The position numbers and the translations under genes are program-made. From the NCBI GenBank assembly GCA_002338715.1, contig DDIR01000061.1, positions 29,433 through 93,432 of the forward strand: DNA of 64,000 nt, in the 5' to 3' direction. How positions within the stretch are numbered: position 1 is the first letter of the stretch; every line of letters begins with the position of its first letter. Source of the DNA: Phycisphaerales bacterium UBA1845 (GTDB lineage: Bacteria; Planctomycetota; Phycisphaerae; UBA1845). This document shows positions 55,747-64,000 of this stretch, piece after piece. The notes beneath the pieces are model-generated. The model saw nothing but the letters and a program-made list of their open reading frames with translations. It had not been told where the DNA came from and made no database searches.

Positions 55747-56125
55747 AGTCCATTCCTCCTTGAATCCAAAGTAAATCCGTTATGGGAACCATCCATGTCC
55801 AAAAACGTTCGTCCTTAGATAACCCAACACCATCGCCCGCACAACGTGACGCTATCAGGGGCTTGCGCAAATCGAATTTTAATCCGCGAAAGGTTGCAGA
55901 TTGGCGGATATGTCATACGATAATCGTGTTATGATCACAGTACCCTTGTTCAAGTAAGTCCTCGGTCGGCCCGCCCCAAGGGTATTGTTCGCATCCGTTT
56001 GATGCGCACGTCAACCATCGGGCCAAGATTCCCCAAAGATCGAAATAGAAGGCAGTTTCGCAGGGTTTTCCCTTGGGTGCGATGCGCGGGATGTGCCGCG
56101 ATGCCGGTGACAAATTGAGACAGTC
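55747..56125. other. Divergent intergenic region with possible promoter
   Basis: 379 bases. A promoter candidate facing the MATE gene is TTGCAG (55894-55899), 16 bases, TACGAT (55916-55921), though it lies 200 bases upstream. ACGATAATCGT at 55917-55927 is a perfect short palindrome, a possible operator. Confidence 0.4.
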
Positions 56126-57544
56126 GTGAATACGTCGCAACCCAAAATGGAAGCTTCCCTCAAACGCGAGCAGCGGCGCGAAGAGATTCGCAACGTTTTG
56201 GCGATGTCGATCCCCATCGTCATCACCACCTGTTCGCGCCTGGTCATGGACCTGGCCGACTACACCATGATCACGCACCTCGACGGCGTGAAAGAACTGG
56301 GCGGTGCGGCTCAGGGCGCGATGCTGTCGTCGCAGCTCATCATGTGGACGTTCATCGTGCTTGGATTGGGCACGGTCAGCATCGTCAATACGTTTGTGTC
56401 GCAATCGCTGGGCCGCGGTCGCAGCGCCGAGACCACCGCGTACGCATGGCAGGGCATCTACCTGGGCTCGGCGTACAGCGTCGCGTGCCTCGGACTCTAC
56501 GTGGTGTTCCCGATCGTTATCAACATGATCGGGCACAGTCCGCAGATCGCCGAATTCGAGTTGATGTACTGCAACATCATGATCCTGTCGATCGCCCCGA
56601 CGATCGCGGGCGAAGCGCTGGCCGGATTCTTTAACGGCATCCATCGCCCCAAGGTCACGATGTGGTCGGCGATCGAAGCCAACGTCTTGAATGTCGCGGT
56701 CAGTTGGACGCTGATGTTCGGGCTCGGGCCGATCCAAGCGATGGGATTCGCAGGGGCTGCTTGGGGAACGGTGGTCGGCGTGTCGTATCGATTCGTTCGA
56801 CTGCTCTTGGTATTTCTAGCCAGCCAGAATCACGCGGCATACGCGTCGCGCACGACCTGGCGCTTCGACACCGCAAAATTGCGCGAGGTCGCCCGGGTCG
56901 GTTCGCCGCAGGGGTTGCAGTGGGTCAGCGAGGTCATCGTTTGGATGCTCTTCGTCAATGTGCTCATCGGCCGGATGTTCGCCGATGCCGACCTGATCGC
57001 CAGCAGTGTCGCGTGGCAGTTCATGCGCATCTCGTTCATGCCGGCGATCGGTGTGGGGATTGCGCTGTCGTCGCTCGTCGGGAAAGCCGTCGGTCAAGGT
57101 GACCCCAAGCTGGCGATCCGCTTTACGCGCTTCGCGGTGATGATGCTGCTCGCGTATCTCGGTACGCTCAGTGTGATCTACCTGGTATTTCGCCGACAGT
57201 TGATCGGCTGGTTTAACACTGATCCGGTCGTCGTCGATATCGCTTCGCGCATCATGATCTGCGCGGTGATCTTTCAGTTGTCCGACGCGCTTGGCATCAC
57301 CTACAACGCGGCCCTTCGCGGCGCGGGCGACACGTTTTGGCCGGCGATGCTCTTTGTCATCAGCCACTGGGTGATCGTCATCGGCGGCGGGTGGACCATC
57401 GCCACGCTCAAACCGGAATGGGGCAGCATCGGACCATGGTCAGCCGCCACGTTCCTGCTGATCTTCCTGAGCTTCGCCCTGTGGTGGCGCTGGAGCAGCG
57501 GCGCATGGCAAAAGATCAACATCTTCAACAACGAAACCAAGTAG
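56126..57544 (+). CDS. MATE-family efflux transporter
   Basis: 472 residues with about 12 transmembrane segments, as in MATE transporters, which export drugs or metabolites in exchange for H+ or Na+. Runs such as VLAMSIPIVITTCSRLVMDL near residue 25 and ISHWVIVIGGGWTIATLKP near 410 fit the fold. GTG 56126 is chosen; ATG 56147 is the alternative. Substrate unknown. Confidence 0.88.
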   Translation: MNTSQPKMEASLKREQRREEIRNVLAMSIPIVITTCSRLVMDLADYTMITHLDGVKELGGAAQGAMLSSQLIMWTFIVLGLGTVSIVNTFVSQSLGRGRSAETTAYAWQGIYLGSAYSVACLGLYVVFPIVINMIGHSPQIAEFELMYCNIMILSIAPTIAGEALAGFFNGIHRPKVTMWSAIEANVLNVAVSWTLMFGLGPIQAMGFAGAAWGTVVGVSYRFVRLLLVFLASQNHAAYASRTTWRFDTAKLREVARVGSPQGLQWVSEVIVWMLFVNVLIGRMFADADLIASSVAWQFMRISFMPAIGVGIALSSLVGKAVGQGDPKLAIRFTRFAVMMLLAYLGTLSVIYLVFRRQLIGWFNTDPVVVDIASRIMICAVIFQLSDALGITYNAALRGAGDTFWPAMLFVISHWVIVIGGGWTIATLKPEWGSIGPWSAATFLLIFLSFALWWRWSSGAWQKINIFNNETK

Positions 57545-58170
57545 GGCAGCCCGCGCGAGCCAAACCAAGAAGCGCGCGGGTGCCCCGCCCTTCCAGGGTG
57601 GGGGACTGACTAAACAGAAACAATCCAGAACCGCACGTCGGGTCATCGACCCGACAAAGATCACTTTCAATTCAAACGAAAGAGAGAAGGCAGGAAAGAA
57701 AGCGGATCAAAGCCGCAGGGGAAAGTCGGGCCGGCGAAAGCGTGCGATTCGTATGTATGGCGAGCGCTTTGCTGGTAAGCGTTGTGAGCAATTGGGTGTG
57801 AAAACCGCGACACTCAACGCCGACCCAAGAGGATGACTTCTTTCCCCGCGACCAGACCCCTCCAAAAACAGTTCGCTTAGGACTCAGCCGCCCACGGCGA
57901 TCGCGGCTGAGCCAAGTTCAATTTCAATCCGTCGCCAGAACCAACAACCATCCCATCGACGACGTGCGGAATCCTATCCCCGCAGTATTTGCTCCAGATA
58001 ATCAACGTGTTTTGTTTTGGTTAAGGGTGAAGTTTTTGCGGCTCGGCTGGTCAGCCTGTGAAATCAGGATCGCAAAATGCGCAAGTGCAAGCGACAAATG
58101 GGGATCCGAACACCGTCGCGAACAACTGAATACCGAGTGACGCTTGCAAAAGGAGAGATTGTGCCACTTC
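57545..58170. other. Gene-free region with several foldable elements
   Basis: 626 bases without a credible gene. 57543-57586 is a GTAGGGC-led hairpin (CCCGCGCG / GCGCGCGGG). 57716-57849 can fold into several helices (see the separate entry). 57882-57909 is a perfect hairpin CTCAGCCGC / GCGGCTGAG. The T tracts needed for terminators are absent. Confidence 0.5.
57716..57849. ncRNA. Candidate structured RNA of unknown type
   Basis: Nested helices: GGGGAAA (57718) with TTTCCCC (57841); GGGCCGGCG (57728) with CGCCGACCC (57818), one mismatch; AAAGCG (57737) with CGCTTT (near 57765). The strand is unknown and no promoter is seen. It starts like RNase P RNA but lacks the rest. Confidence 0.3.
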
Positions 58171-58863
58171 TCAAGGCCAGTTGATCGAGATTGAGCTTAC
58201 AAACCTAATGAACTCAGCCGGCGAAAGGTTGTCGGGTGGATTGGTGACGTTCCTCATTGAGAAGAAGGCTTGAGATTCAACGAGAACATCATCAATGCTC
58301 GTGGCATGTTGTTCCCAATCAAAGGGATGATCAAACATCTTCAGGATGACTCCGCGCTCATCCTCATCAACACAGTTCGCGAGTTCAATTGCCGATCGCA
58401 AATCGACTTCGCGCTCTTTCTGAAAACCGCGCGACAGGTAGTTCATCCAATACAAGCCGGGAACGTAGCGGCTTATGTCCTCGCCGATCATGCACGTTGA
58501 GAATAGGCCGTTACCCCAATAGTCGTATTTGAAGAGATTTCGATGGCACAGTTCTTGATAATCAAATACCGATCCGTAGCTCACATCAAATTGCGCGAAG
58601 TGTCGTAAGACCTCTTCAAAATCGCACAAGACCTGTCCTTGATCGTCGCGCGTGAGTTGGGGCCAATCCTCATCCTCGTGAAAATAAAATTGCAGATCAA
58701 CGGATTCACCCCGTGTCTTGGAGATATACGCCCAGAAATTCTCCGCCTTCAAATCGCCTCGAAGATTGTCGCAGAGTTCCTGCCATTGACTTCCGCATTC
58801 TGCAATCGGATGTCTCGCGCCAACTCGGTACTCAAACCAACGAAACTCGCAGCCTTGCGGCAT
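58171..58863 (-). CDS. Protein of unknown function
   Basis: 230 residues, soluble, rich in aromatic and acidic residues, with MPQGCEFRWFEYRVG at the start and a hydrophobic end SISINWP. No motif recognised. ATG 58863 has GGAG 5 bases upstream; an in-frame start at 58959 lacks a site. Base composition is lower in GC than its neighbours, so transfer is possible. Confidence 0.6.
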   Translation of the reverse strand: MPQGCEFRWFEYRVGARHPIAECGSQWQELCDNLRGDLKAENFWAYISKTRGESVDLQFYFHEDEDWPQLTRDDQGQVLCDFEEVLRHFAQFDVSYGSVFDYQELCHRNLFKYDYWGNGLFSTCMIGEDISRYVPGLYWMNYLSRGFQKEREVDLRSAIELANCVDEDERGVILKMFDHPFDWEQHATSIDDVLVESQAFFSMRNVTNPPDNLSPAEFIRFVSSISINWP

Positions 58864-58983
58864 GGGCGCTCCATTCAAGAGCCAGGATCGACAGCCATCG
58901 GCATTTCTAAAGCAAATGCGGCAGAACACTTTGGCAATCCTCCAGCTAACAAAATGCAATCGTTGGTGAGTACACCTGCGTCC

Positions 58984-59448
58984 TTACGTCATCACAAGCT
59001 TTTTCGTCAGCGCGATTTGGCCGAGGTGGTAGTGCGAATGTTCTAAGATACACGTCAGGTTGCGGTGCCAGTTGCCGTATTTGGGGTCGGCGAAGTTTTG
59101 TTGGAGCTTTTCTTCGGGCATGGCTTCGACGAGTTCGGCGAAGGCTTCGGCATCGCTGCGACATTTGTTTTGCAACTGCTGCCAGTCGGATTCTGAATTG
59201 ATCACCGGGCAGTCCCAACTGAACTTGTCGTGGGCGTCGAGCGGGCCGCCTTGCAGGACCTTCAGCACCGCGCTGATGTAGTAGTTGATGTGGTACACTT
59301 GTTCGGCGATGGTGTGAAAGTTGTTGAATTTTGCGGTGGCTTGCTCGAAAGTCACGCCCTCCAGCAGGCCATACAGATGCACGCCGGTCATGCTTTGACC
59401 TTCGTGCATTTCGCGAAAATGCCTGGCGATTTGCTGGGGAACATTCAT
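58984..59448 (-). CDS. DinB/YfiT-family protein
   Basis: 154 residues. Four-helix DinB-like fold with metal-binding histidines in NNFHTIAEQVYHINYY near residue 45 and LEHSHYHLGQIALTKK near 135. Members act as thiol transferases or have unknown roles. Repeats lie just upstream of its start, between it and the sulfatase. Confidence 0.8.
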   Translation of the reverse strand: MNVPQQIARHFREMHEGQSMTGVHLYGLLEGVTFEQATAKFNNFHTIAEQVYHINYYISAVLKVLQGGPLDAHDKFSWDCPVINSESDWQQLQNKCRSDAEAFAELVEAMPEEKLQQNFADPKYGNWHRNLTCILEHSHYHLGQIALTKKLVMT

Positions 59449-59470
59449 GTCAACGTTCCTTGTCGCACTT

Positions 59471-59540
59471 GTAGGGTTGGCCCGTGCCCACCATTTTAGA
59501 AACCGTCCTCAAGAAAGCGGTGGGCACGGCCCACCCTACG
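59471..59540. repeat. Two inverted CACCCTAC-type palindromes
   Basis: GTAGGG-TTGGCCCGTGCCCACC (59471-59492) and GGTGGGC-ACG-GCCCACC-CTACG (59519-59540) face each other around 26 bases. The second supplies the sulfatase stop codon TAG at 59536-59538. Confidence 0.8.
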
Positions 59541-61092
59541 GGTTTGCGTTTGCCTTTGATTCTTTGGCTTCTGCGGCTTTTCTTTCACGCTCGTCGCGCT
59601 CTTCGATTTTTTTGCGGACGCGTTCTCTGATCTTCGGGTCCTTCAAGTCTTCCTGCAGAAACTTCTCCGCGAGTTCCGGCGAATCACCGTACTGCTTCTG
59701 CAGACGCGCCAACTCCGCTTTCAATTCTTTAACGAGTTCCGCGTTGGCCGGATCGTCGTAAATGTTGTTCAGTTCGTGCGGATCGTTCTTCAGGTCGTAA
59801 AGCTCCCACGCATCGATATCAAAATAGAAGTGAATCAGCTTGTAGCGATCGGTGCGCACGCCATAATGACGCTTGACCATGTGCCATGCCGGGTATTCGT
59901 AATAGTGGTAATACGTCGACTTGCGCCAATCGCCGACCGCTTCGCCTTTGACCAGCGGACGAAACGACCGACCCTGAATCTCCGCCGGAATCTTCACGCC
60001 CGCGAAATCCAGCATCGTCGGCGCGAAGTCGAGATTGAGCACCATGTCGTCAACGGTGCTGGCCGGCTTGATCTCCTTGGGGTATCGCACGATCAACGGC
60101 ATGCGGTACGACTCTTCATACATGAACCGCTTATCAAACCAGCCATGATCGCCAAGGTAGAACCCCTGGTCCGACGTGTAGATCACGATGGTGTTGTCGG
60201 CCAAGCCCGATTCATCGAGAAAATCCAGCAGCTTGCCGACGTTGTCATCGACCGAGGCGATGCAGGCCAGGTAGTCCTGCATGTAGCGATTGTACTTCCA
60301 TTTCTTCAGCGCTTCACCGGTCAGACCTTCCGGCGGCGCTTCCTTCAAATCGGTCTTGGTCAGATCGTGTTCGATCGACATTTCCTGCTCGGTCGCGGCG
60401 AGGCTGCGGGTCTTGTAGTCGTCGTCGAACGTTTCGGGCAGGGGGAACTCCTTGCCTTCGAACATCTTTTTGTGCTTCTCGTCCGGCTGCCAGTTGCGAT
60501 GCGGGGCTTTGTGATGGCTGAAGATGCAGAAGGGTTTTTTCGGGTCGCGGTTGCGAATCCAGTTGATGGTGTCGTCACCGATGATATCCGTCGCATATCC
60601 TTTGACCGTCGACTGCTTGCCCATCTCGATAAAATCGGGATCGTGGTATTTGCCCTGGCCCGGTAGAATCTTCCAATAGTCGAATCCGATCGGGTCGCTG
60701 TGCAGGTGCCATTTACCGATCATCGCGGTCTGATAGCCGGCGGCTTTTAGAATCGAGGGGACCGTCGGCTGCGACCCGTCGAAGACGTCGCGATTGTCGA
60801 GGACGCCGTTGAGGTGCGAATATTTTCCGGTGAAAACAACCGCGCGGCATGGCGAGCAGATGCTGTTCGTGCAAAATGCGTTGGTGAATTTGACGCCTTC
60901 CTTGGCGATGCGGTCGAGGTTGGGCGTCTCGTTGACCTTGCTGCCGTAGCAACTCATCGCGTGCGATGCATGATCGTCGGACATGATGTAGATGATGTTG
61001 GGCCGCGTATCTGTATCATCGGCTCGGGCGACGGTGGAGACGCAGCAAGTAAAGACAAACGCGGCAAGCGCGAAACGCATGATAATCGTCAT
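59536..61092 (-). CDS. Sulfatase (type I, formylglycine-dependent)
   Basis: 518 residues. Hydrolyses sulfate esters outside the cytoplasm. Signal peptide about 1-25 (MRFALAAFVFTCCVSTVARA). Metal-binding IIYIMSDDHA, active-site CSPCRA (C-x-P-x-R, Cys converted to formylglycine), GKWHLH, and TSDQGFYLGDHGWFDKR. ATG 61092 has GAGG about 10 bases upstream. Sulfatases are numerous in Planctomycetota and target sulfated polysaccharides. Its TAG stop lies in a palindromic repeat. Confidence 0.94.
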   Translation of the reverse strand: MTIIMRFALAAFVFTCCVSTVARADDTDTRPNIIYIMSDDHASHAMSCYGSKVNETPNLDRIAKEGVKFTNAFCTNSICSPCRAVVFTGKYSHLNGVLDNRDVFDGSQPTVPSILKAAGYQTAMIGKWHLHSDPIGFDYWKILPGQGKYHDPDFIEMGKQSTVKGYATDIIGDDTINWIRNRDPKKPFCIFSHHKAPHRNWQPDEKHKKMFEGKEFPLPETFDDDYKTRSLAATEQEMSIEHDLTKTDLKEAPPEGLTGEALKKWKYNRYMQDYLACIASVDDNVGKLLDFLDESGLADNTIVIYTSDQGFYLGDHGWFDKRFMYEESYRMPLIVRYPKEIKPASTVDDMVLNLDFAPTMLDFAGVKIPAEIQGRSFRPLVKGEAVGDWRKSTYYHYYEYPAWHMVKRHYGVRTDRYKLIHFYFDIDAWELYDLKNDPHELNNIYDDPANAELVKELKAELARLQKQYGDSPELAEKFLQEDLKDPKIRERVRKKIEERDERERKAAEAKESKANANP

Positions 61093-61201
61093 GATAAAGT
61101 TGCCTCGAAAGCGTGTAACGTGATGGCATAAATCGATAAGTTCCAAATGTTGAATCAATTGAACCGCAAAAGGCATCACAGTGCAATCTCGGCGAACCCG
61201 A

Positions 61202-62248
61202 ATGTCATTTGAATCCTTAAAACATGCACGTTTCGTCGCTGCGATGGCGATCCTGTGCATCGCCTCCGCCTCCACGTTAGCGGCTCCGCCTTCGGGCAAC
61301 GTCACGTCCAACGCCTTCACCCACGCGTTCGACGCACTGTGGCAGGACATGGACCGCAACTACAGCTACTTCGCACTCAAGCCCGACGTCGACTGGAACC
61401 AGATCCGCGCGACGTATCTGCCCAAGTGCGCCGACGCAAAATCCACCGACGAATTCGTCACGATCCTCTGCGAATGTTTGGCCAACCTCAAAGACATGCA
61501 CATTTGGGTCGACGGACCGGTCGGCAGATCCGGCACGTATTCGGTCCCCTGGCGGCGCAACTGGAATACGATGGTCGTCCGCCAAGAACTGACTCAGGTC
61601 GTCGAGTGCGGCGAATTCGCCATCATCGGCAGAACGCGCACCGATGGATTCGGTTACGTCGGCATCGTCGATCAGGGCAAAGCCGACGATGAAAACGTCC
61701 GCCAAACCGTCGAAGCCATTCAGCGCATCGCCGACGTGCCGGCATTTATCGTCGATCTGCGCCCCGGCTGCTCGGGTGGGAATGAACTGCTGGGTCGTCC
61801 GATCGCCAGCGCCTTTAACGATACCGAGCGCGTTTACGCAGCCAGCCGCTACCGCATCAAGCTCGAAGGACACGCCCTCGGTCCGGTGCAGACGCGTTCA
61901 CTTGCAGCCGGCGACAAACCGATCACGTGCCCCGTGGCGTGCCTCATCGGTCATCGCTGCATGAGTAGCGGTGAGGCGCTTGTCATGATGTTCGAATGTC
62001 AACCGCAGGTCACGACGATTGGCGAAGCAACGCGCGGCGCATCCGGAAATCCGAAACCGTTTTATTTGCCCGGTGTCGATGTGGCTGTCTGGTATTCGCG
62101 CTGGGTGGCGCTGACCGCCGACCAGCAACCGTTTGAAGGCAAAGGCATCACCCCCGACATACTTATCGAAGCGCCGGCAGACGCTTACGCCAAGACCGAC
62201 CCGACATGGCAGAAGGCGTTGGAGTTTCTGCGGGAAAAAGTCAAATGA
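61202..62248 (+). CDS. Secreted S41 (tail-specific) peptidase-like protein
   Basis: 348 residues. Signal peptide about 1-28 (VAAMAILCIASASTLA-A). N-terminal FDALWQDMDRNYSYFALK is typical of tricorn/TSP-type S41. The catalytic Ser is likely in HRCMSSGEALVM near residue 260. No PDZ domain is obvious. ATG 61202 is chosen over GTG 61181 because the signal follows it directly. Its stop overlaps the purN start. Confidence 0.82.
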   Translation: MSFESLKHARFVAAMAILCIASASTLAAPPSGNVTSNAFTHAFDALWQDMDRNYSYFALKPDVDWNQIRATYLPKCADAKSTDEFVTILCECLANLKDMHIWVDGPVGRSGTYSVPWRRNWNTMVVRQELTQVVECGEFAIIGRTRTDGFGYVGIVDQGKADDENVRQTVEAIQRIADVPAFIVDLRPGCSGGNELLGRPIASAFNDTERVYAASRYRIKLEGHALGPVQTRSLAAGDKPITCPVACLIGHRCMSSGEALVMMFECQPQVTTIGEATRGASGNPKPFYLPGVDVAVWYSRWVALTADQQPFEGKGITPDILIEAPADAYAKTDPTWQKALEFLREKVK

Positions 62249-62913
62249 GTGAAACGCGCGGAAACGCTTCAGATGCCCCACTGCGAATCGGCGCGCTCGT
62301 CTCCGGCGGCGGTAGGACTGTGCTGAACATCGCCGAGCATGTTCGCACCCATGCACTGAACGCTTCGATTGCCGTCGTGATCAGTTCCAGGAAAAACGCG
62401 CCGGCCATCGAACGCTGCCGCGCAGTGAATCTCGATGTCGAAGTCGTGCAGCGATCCGGTCAATCGCAGAGGGCGTTCGACAAACAAATCGCGGAAATTC
62501 TCAAGAGTCGCGGCTGCGATCTTGTCTGCATGTGCGGATTCTATTCGCTGTGGACCATCCCGCCGGAATTCGCCGGCCGCGTGGTGAACATCCATCCGGC
62601 GCTCTTGCCGTCATTTGGCGGGAAGGGATTTTACGGCGACCATGTGCATCGCGCCGTACTGCAAGCCGGCGAAAAGGTCAGCGGCTGCACGGTGCACTAT
62701 GCCGACAACGAGTATGACCACGGGCCCATTCTCTTGCAGGAGTCGGTGGCGGTCGCCGAGACGGACGACGTCGACACATTGGCGTCCAAGGTTTTCGAAA
62801 CAGAATGCATCGCCTATCCCCAAGCCATCGCGATGCTTACCGATGGTCGCGCACCGCTTCCGCATCCCGATCTAGCGGCGATGGCCCATTCAAATCCGGC
62901 ACGCACCGATTGA
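62245..62913 (+). CDS. purN: PurN-type glycinamide ribonucleotide formyltransferase
   Basis: 222 residues. Transfers formyl from 10-formyl-THF to GAR in purine synthesis. ALVSGGGRTVLNIAEHV (usually SGxGSNxQ), NIHPALLPSFGGKGFYG with catalytic Asn and His, and DHGPILLQ with Asp. ATG overlaps the upstream stop (ATGA). The first motif is slightly divergent, so a related formyltransferase remains possible. The 3' end overlaps the convergent hydrolase by 77 bases. Confidence 0.86.
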   Translation: MSETRGNASDAPLRIGALVSGGGRTVLNIAEHVRTHALNASIAVVISSRKNAPAIERCRAVNLDVEVVQRSGQSQRAFDKQIAEILKSRGCDLVCMCGFYSLWTIPPEFAGRVVNIHPALLPSFGGKGFYGDHVHRAVLQAGEKVSGCTVHYADNEYDHGPILLQESVAVAETDDVDTLASKVFETECIAYPQAIAMLTDGRAPLPHPDLAAMAHSNPARTD

Positions 62914-63682
62914 AAAATTCCAGCACGCGCTCGCATCCACCGGGAATCTCGCCGGTGACGGCTTCGGTGTGGTCGCTGCCTTCGATCACCCAAAGTTTCT
63001 TCGGGTCCGGGGCTTGATCGTGCAGGTCGATGGTCTGCTGCGCTTCGACAATGTGGTCATCGGTTCCGCAGATGAAGAGTTTCGGAATCGCTGGTAGCTT
63101 GCCCACGGAGTCGATTGCCGAATGATCGTCGCTGATGAGGTAGCGCGCGATCAAACCCGACACGCTCCACAACCACCACACCCGTCGCGTGACAAACCGC
63201 GCCTCGCGCCGATACGACGAAAACGGCCCGTCGAACACCGCCCCCGCAATCGGAAACTGTTCGCGGGCGATCGCCACGATGGAAGCCGACGCCCCAATCG
63301 ATTGACCGAAAACGCACACGCGGTGTCGATCGATGTCGGGATGATTCAGCGCATATTCGATGCCAGCCGCCGCGTCGTGGATGAGCCCGTCGCGGTCGAT
63401 GCGCCCGGTCGAGCGGCCATACCCGCGATAGTCGTAGCAGAGCACATTCCACCCGAAAGCCGGCAACCAGTGGATGAATCGAAAGTGCGCGGTGATGTTG
63501 CCAGCGTTACCGTGGCAGTGGACGATCGTTCCGATGGGATCGTTGGCGCGGAAAAACCAACCATGCAATGCGGCTCCGTCGCGACTTGGGATCAGCACGT
63601 TTTCAGGAGAGAGCCCGTATTCTTCCGGCGCGTCGTAGACCTTCGAAGTGGGTCTGAAGAATGATCCATCTGCCAATGCCAT
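62837..63682 (-). CDS. Alpha/beta hydrolase
   Basis: 281 residues. Serine hydrolase with VHCHGNAGNITAH (oxyanion), nucleophile in FGQSIGASASIVA near residue 140, Asp in CGTDDHIV and His in GSDHTEAV. Probably an esterase or peptidase of the BEM46/YfhR group. ATG 63682 is preferred; a TTG at 63718 would add 12 residues. Convergent 77-base overlap with purN. Confidence 0.86.
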   Translation of the reverse strand: MALADGSFFRPTSKVYDAPEEYGLSPENVLIPSRDGAALHGWFFRANDPIGTIVHCHGNAGNITAHFRFIHWLPAFGWNVLCYDYRGYGRSTGRIDRDGLIHDAAAGIEYALNHPDIDRHRVCVFGQSIGASASIVAIAREQFPIAGAVFDGPFSSYRREARFVTRRVWWLWSVSGLIARYLISDDHSAIDSVGKLPAIPKLFICGTDDHIVEAQQTIDLHDQAPDPKKLWVIEGSDHTEAVTGEIPGGCERVLEFFNRCVPDLNGPSPLDRDAEAVRDHR

Positions 63683-63760
63683 GGATGCATCATATGGGGC
63701 GGCTTGAGGAAGGGTCAAACGAAGAAGAAGCGGAACGAAGTCGCCAATCCGCAGACGCCG

Positions 63761-64000
63761 TCATTCCGCTCGCGATAGATCACCAAGCGGTGAAGGCGCC
63801 GACAACTGTGCCGCGTCGGCAGAAATGATTTGCGCCCCTTCTGTTTCGGGCGACTGCTTTTTGAGATTCAACCCACCGCCCGCATCGAGCGACAAGCGCC
63901 AGAGTTCGCCCGGTTTCATCGGCGCGTAGACCGATTCACCCTGCGCAACGCGCACACCGGCATCAGCCGCTTTGTCGGGGTTGGCTGCGTACTCCCAGAA
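63761..64000 (-). CDS. 3' end of an unidentified gene, continuing past the window
   Basis: The frame is open through the right edge, so the start is outside. The visible 79 residues include FWEYAANPDKAADAGVRVAQ and PMKPGELWRLSLDAGGGLNL and end PSPLGDLSRAE. No family recognised. Confidence 0.55.
   Translation of the reverse strand, partial: FWEYAANPDKAADAGVRVAQGESVYAPMKPGELWRLSLDAGGGLNLKKQSPETEGAQIISADAAQLSAPSPLGDLSRAE

Noticed and set aside
57716-57850. RNase P RNA, suggested by GGGGAAAGTCGGG
   Set aside because: The conserved 3' core (ACAGAA, CCGGCTTA) is missing and the foldable region is far too short.

Overview
The window is about 64 kb of a moderately GC-rich bacterial chromosome. It most resembles Planctomycetota, probably class Phycisphaerae. 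Pointers are secreted proteins with pilin-type N- or C-terminal modules, a formylglycine sulfatase, a ThiD2-ThiE fusion, a divergent c-di-AMP cyclase, many lipoproteins and few long operons. This placement is inference from gene content; there is no 16S gene here. Nothing looks like a prophage, a large mobile island or a CRISPR array.

Layout: 0-6.4 kb is a minus-strand type IV pilus/type II secretion operon (two PilB/GspE-like ATPases, a GspF-like platform protein, two pilin-like proteins, the last cut by the window edge). 6.6-9.8 kb is a pyruvate phosphate dikinase with a histone-H1-like lysine/alanine tail, a clear sigma70-type promoter and a bidirectional terminator. 9.8-14.1 kb (minus) holds a large secreted protein, an NrnA-type DHH phosphoesterase and RibF. 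14.3-22.5 kb (plus) holds a glycosyltransferase, AsnRS with a coiled-coil insert, lipoproteins and the purine genes guaB and guaA. 22.7-26 kb holds an orphan antitoxin-like protein, CrcB, a KDPG-aldolase-like protein and ThiD2-ThiE. 26.3-30 kb holds an acidic coiled-coil protein and three tandem zinc-ribbon membrane paralogues. 30-33.4 kb holds HutF-like and ArgE-like hydrolases and a lipoprotein. 33.5-43.2 kb holds a secreted zinc metalloprotease, an ABC exporter with an extracytoplasmic insert, a possible 303-bp inverted-repeat element and DnaE. 43.7-49.5 kb holds an esterase-like protein, YidD, a PilZ gene broken by an in-frame TGA, a pilin-like protein, a diadenylate cyclase with its YbbR partner and a solitary 5S rRNA gene. 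49.6-64 kb is a mixed region: serine hydrolase, parD with a truncated parE, aldehyde dehydrogenase, MATE transporter, DinB-like protein, sulfatase, S41 protease, PurN and an alpha/beta hydrolase.

The genes do not form one pathway. The coherent groups are the secretion/pilus operon, guaB-guaA, and the c-di-AMP pair. The most unusual observations are: (1) a family of small CACCCTAC-tailed palindromes lying just after stop codons, two of which supply the stop codon; (2) a parE toxin gene cut short at one of these palindromes; (3) a PilZ gene whose c-di-GMP-binding RxxxR motif can only be translated by reading through a UGA; (4) three tandem zinc-ribbon/two-helix/PH-like paralogues; (5) the dikinase with a histone-like tail; (6) the ABC exporter with a PDZ-like insert; (7) a foldable gene-free stretch near 57.7 kb. 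Three candidate promoters share a 16-bp spacer between -35 and -10 elements.
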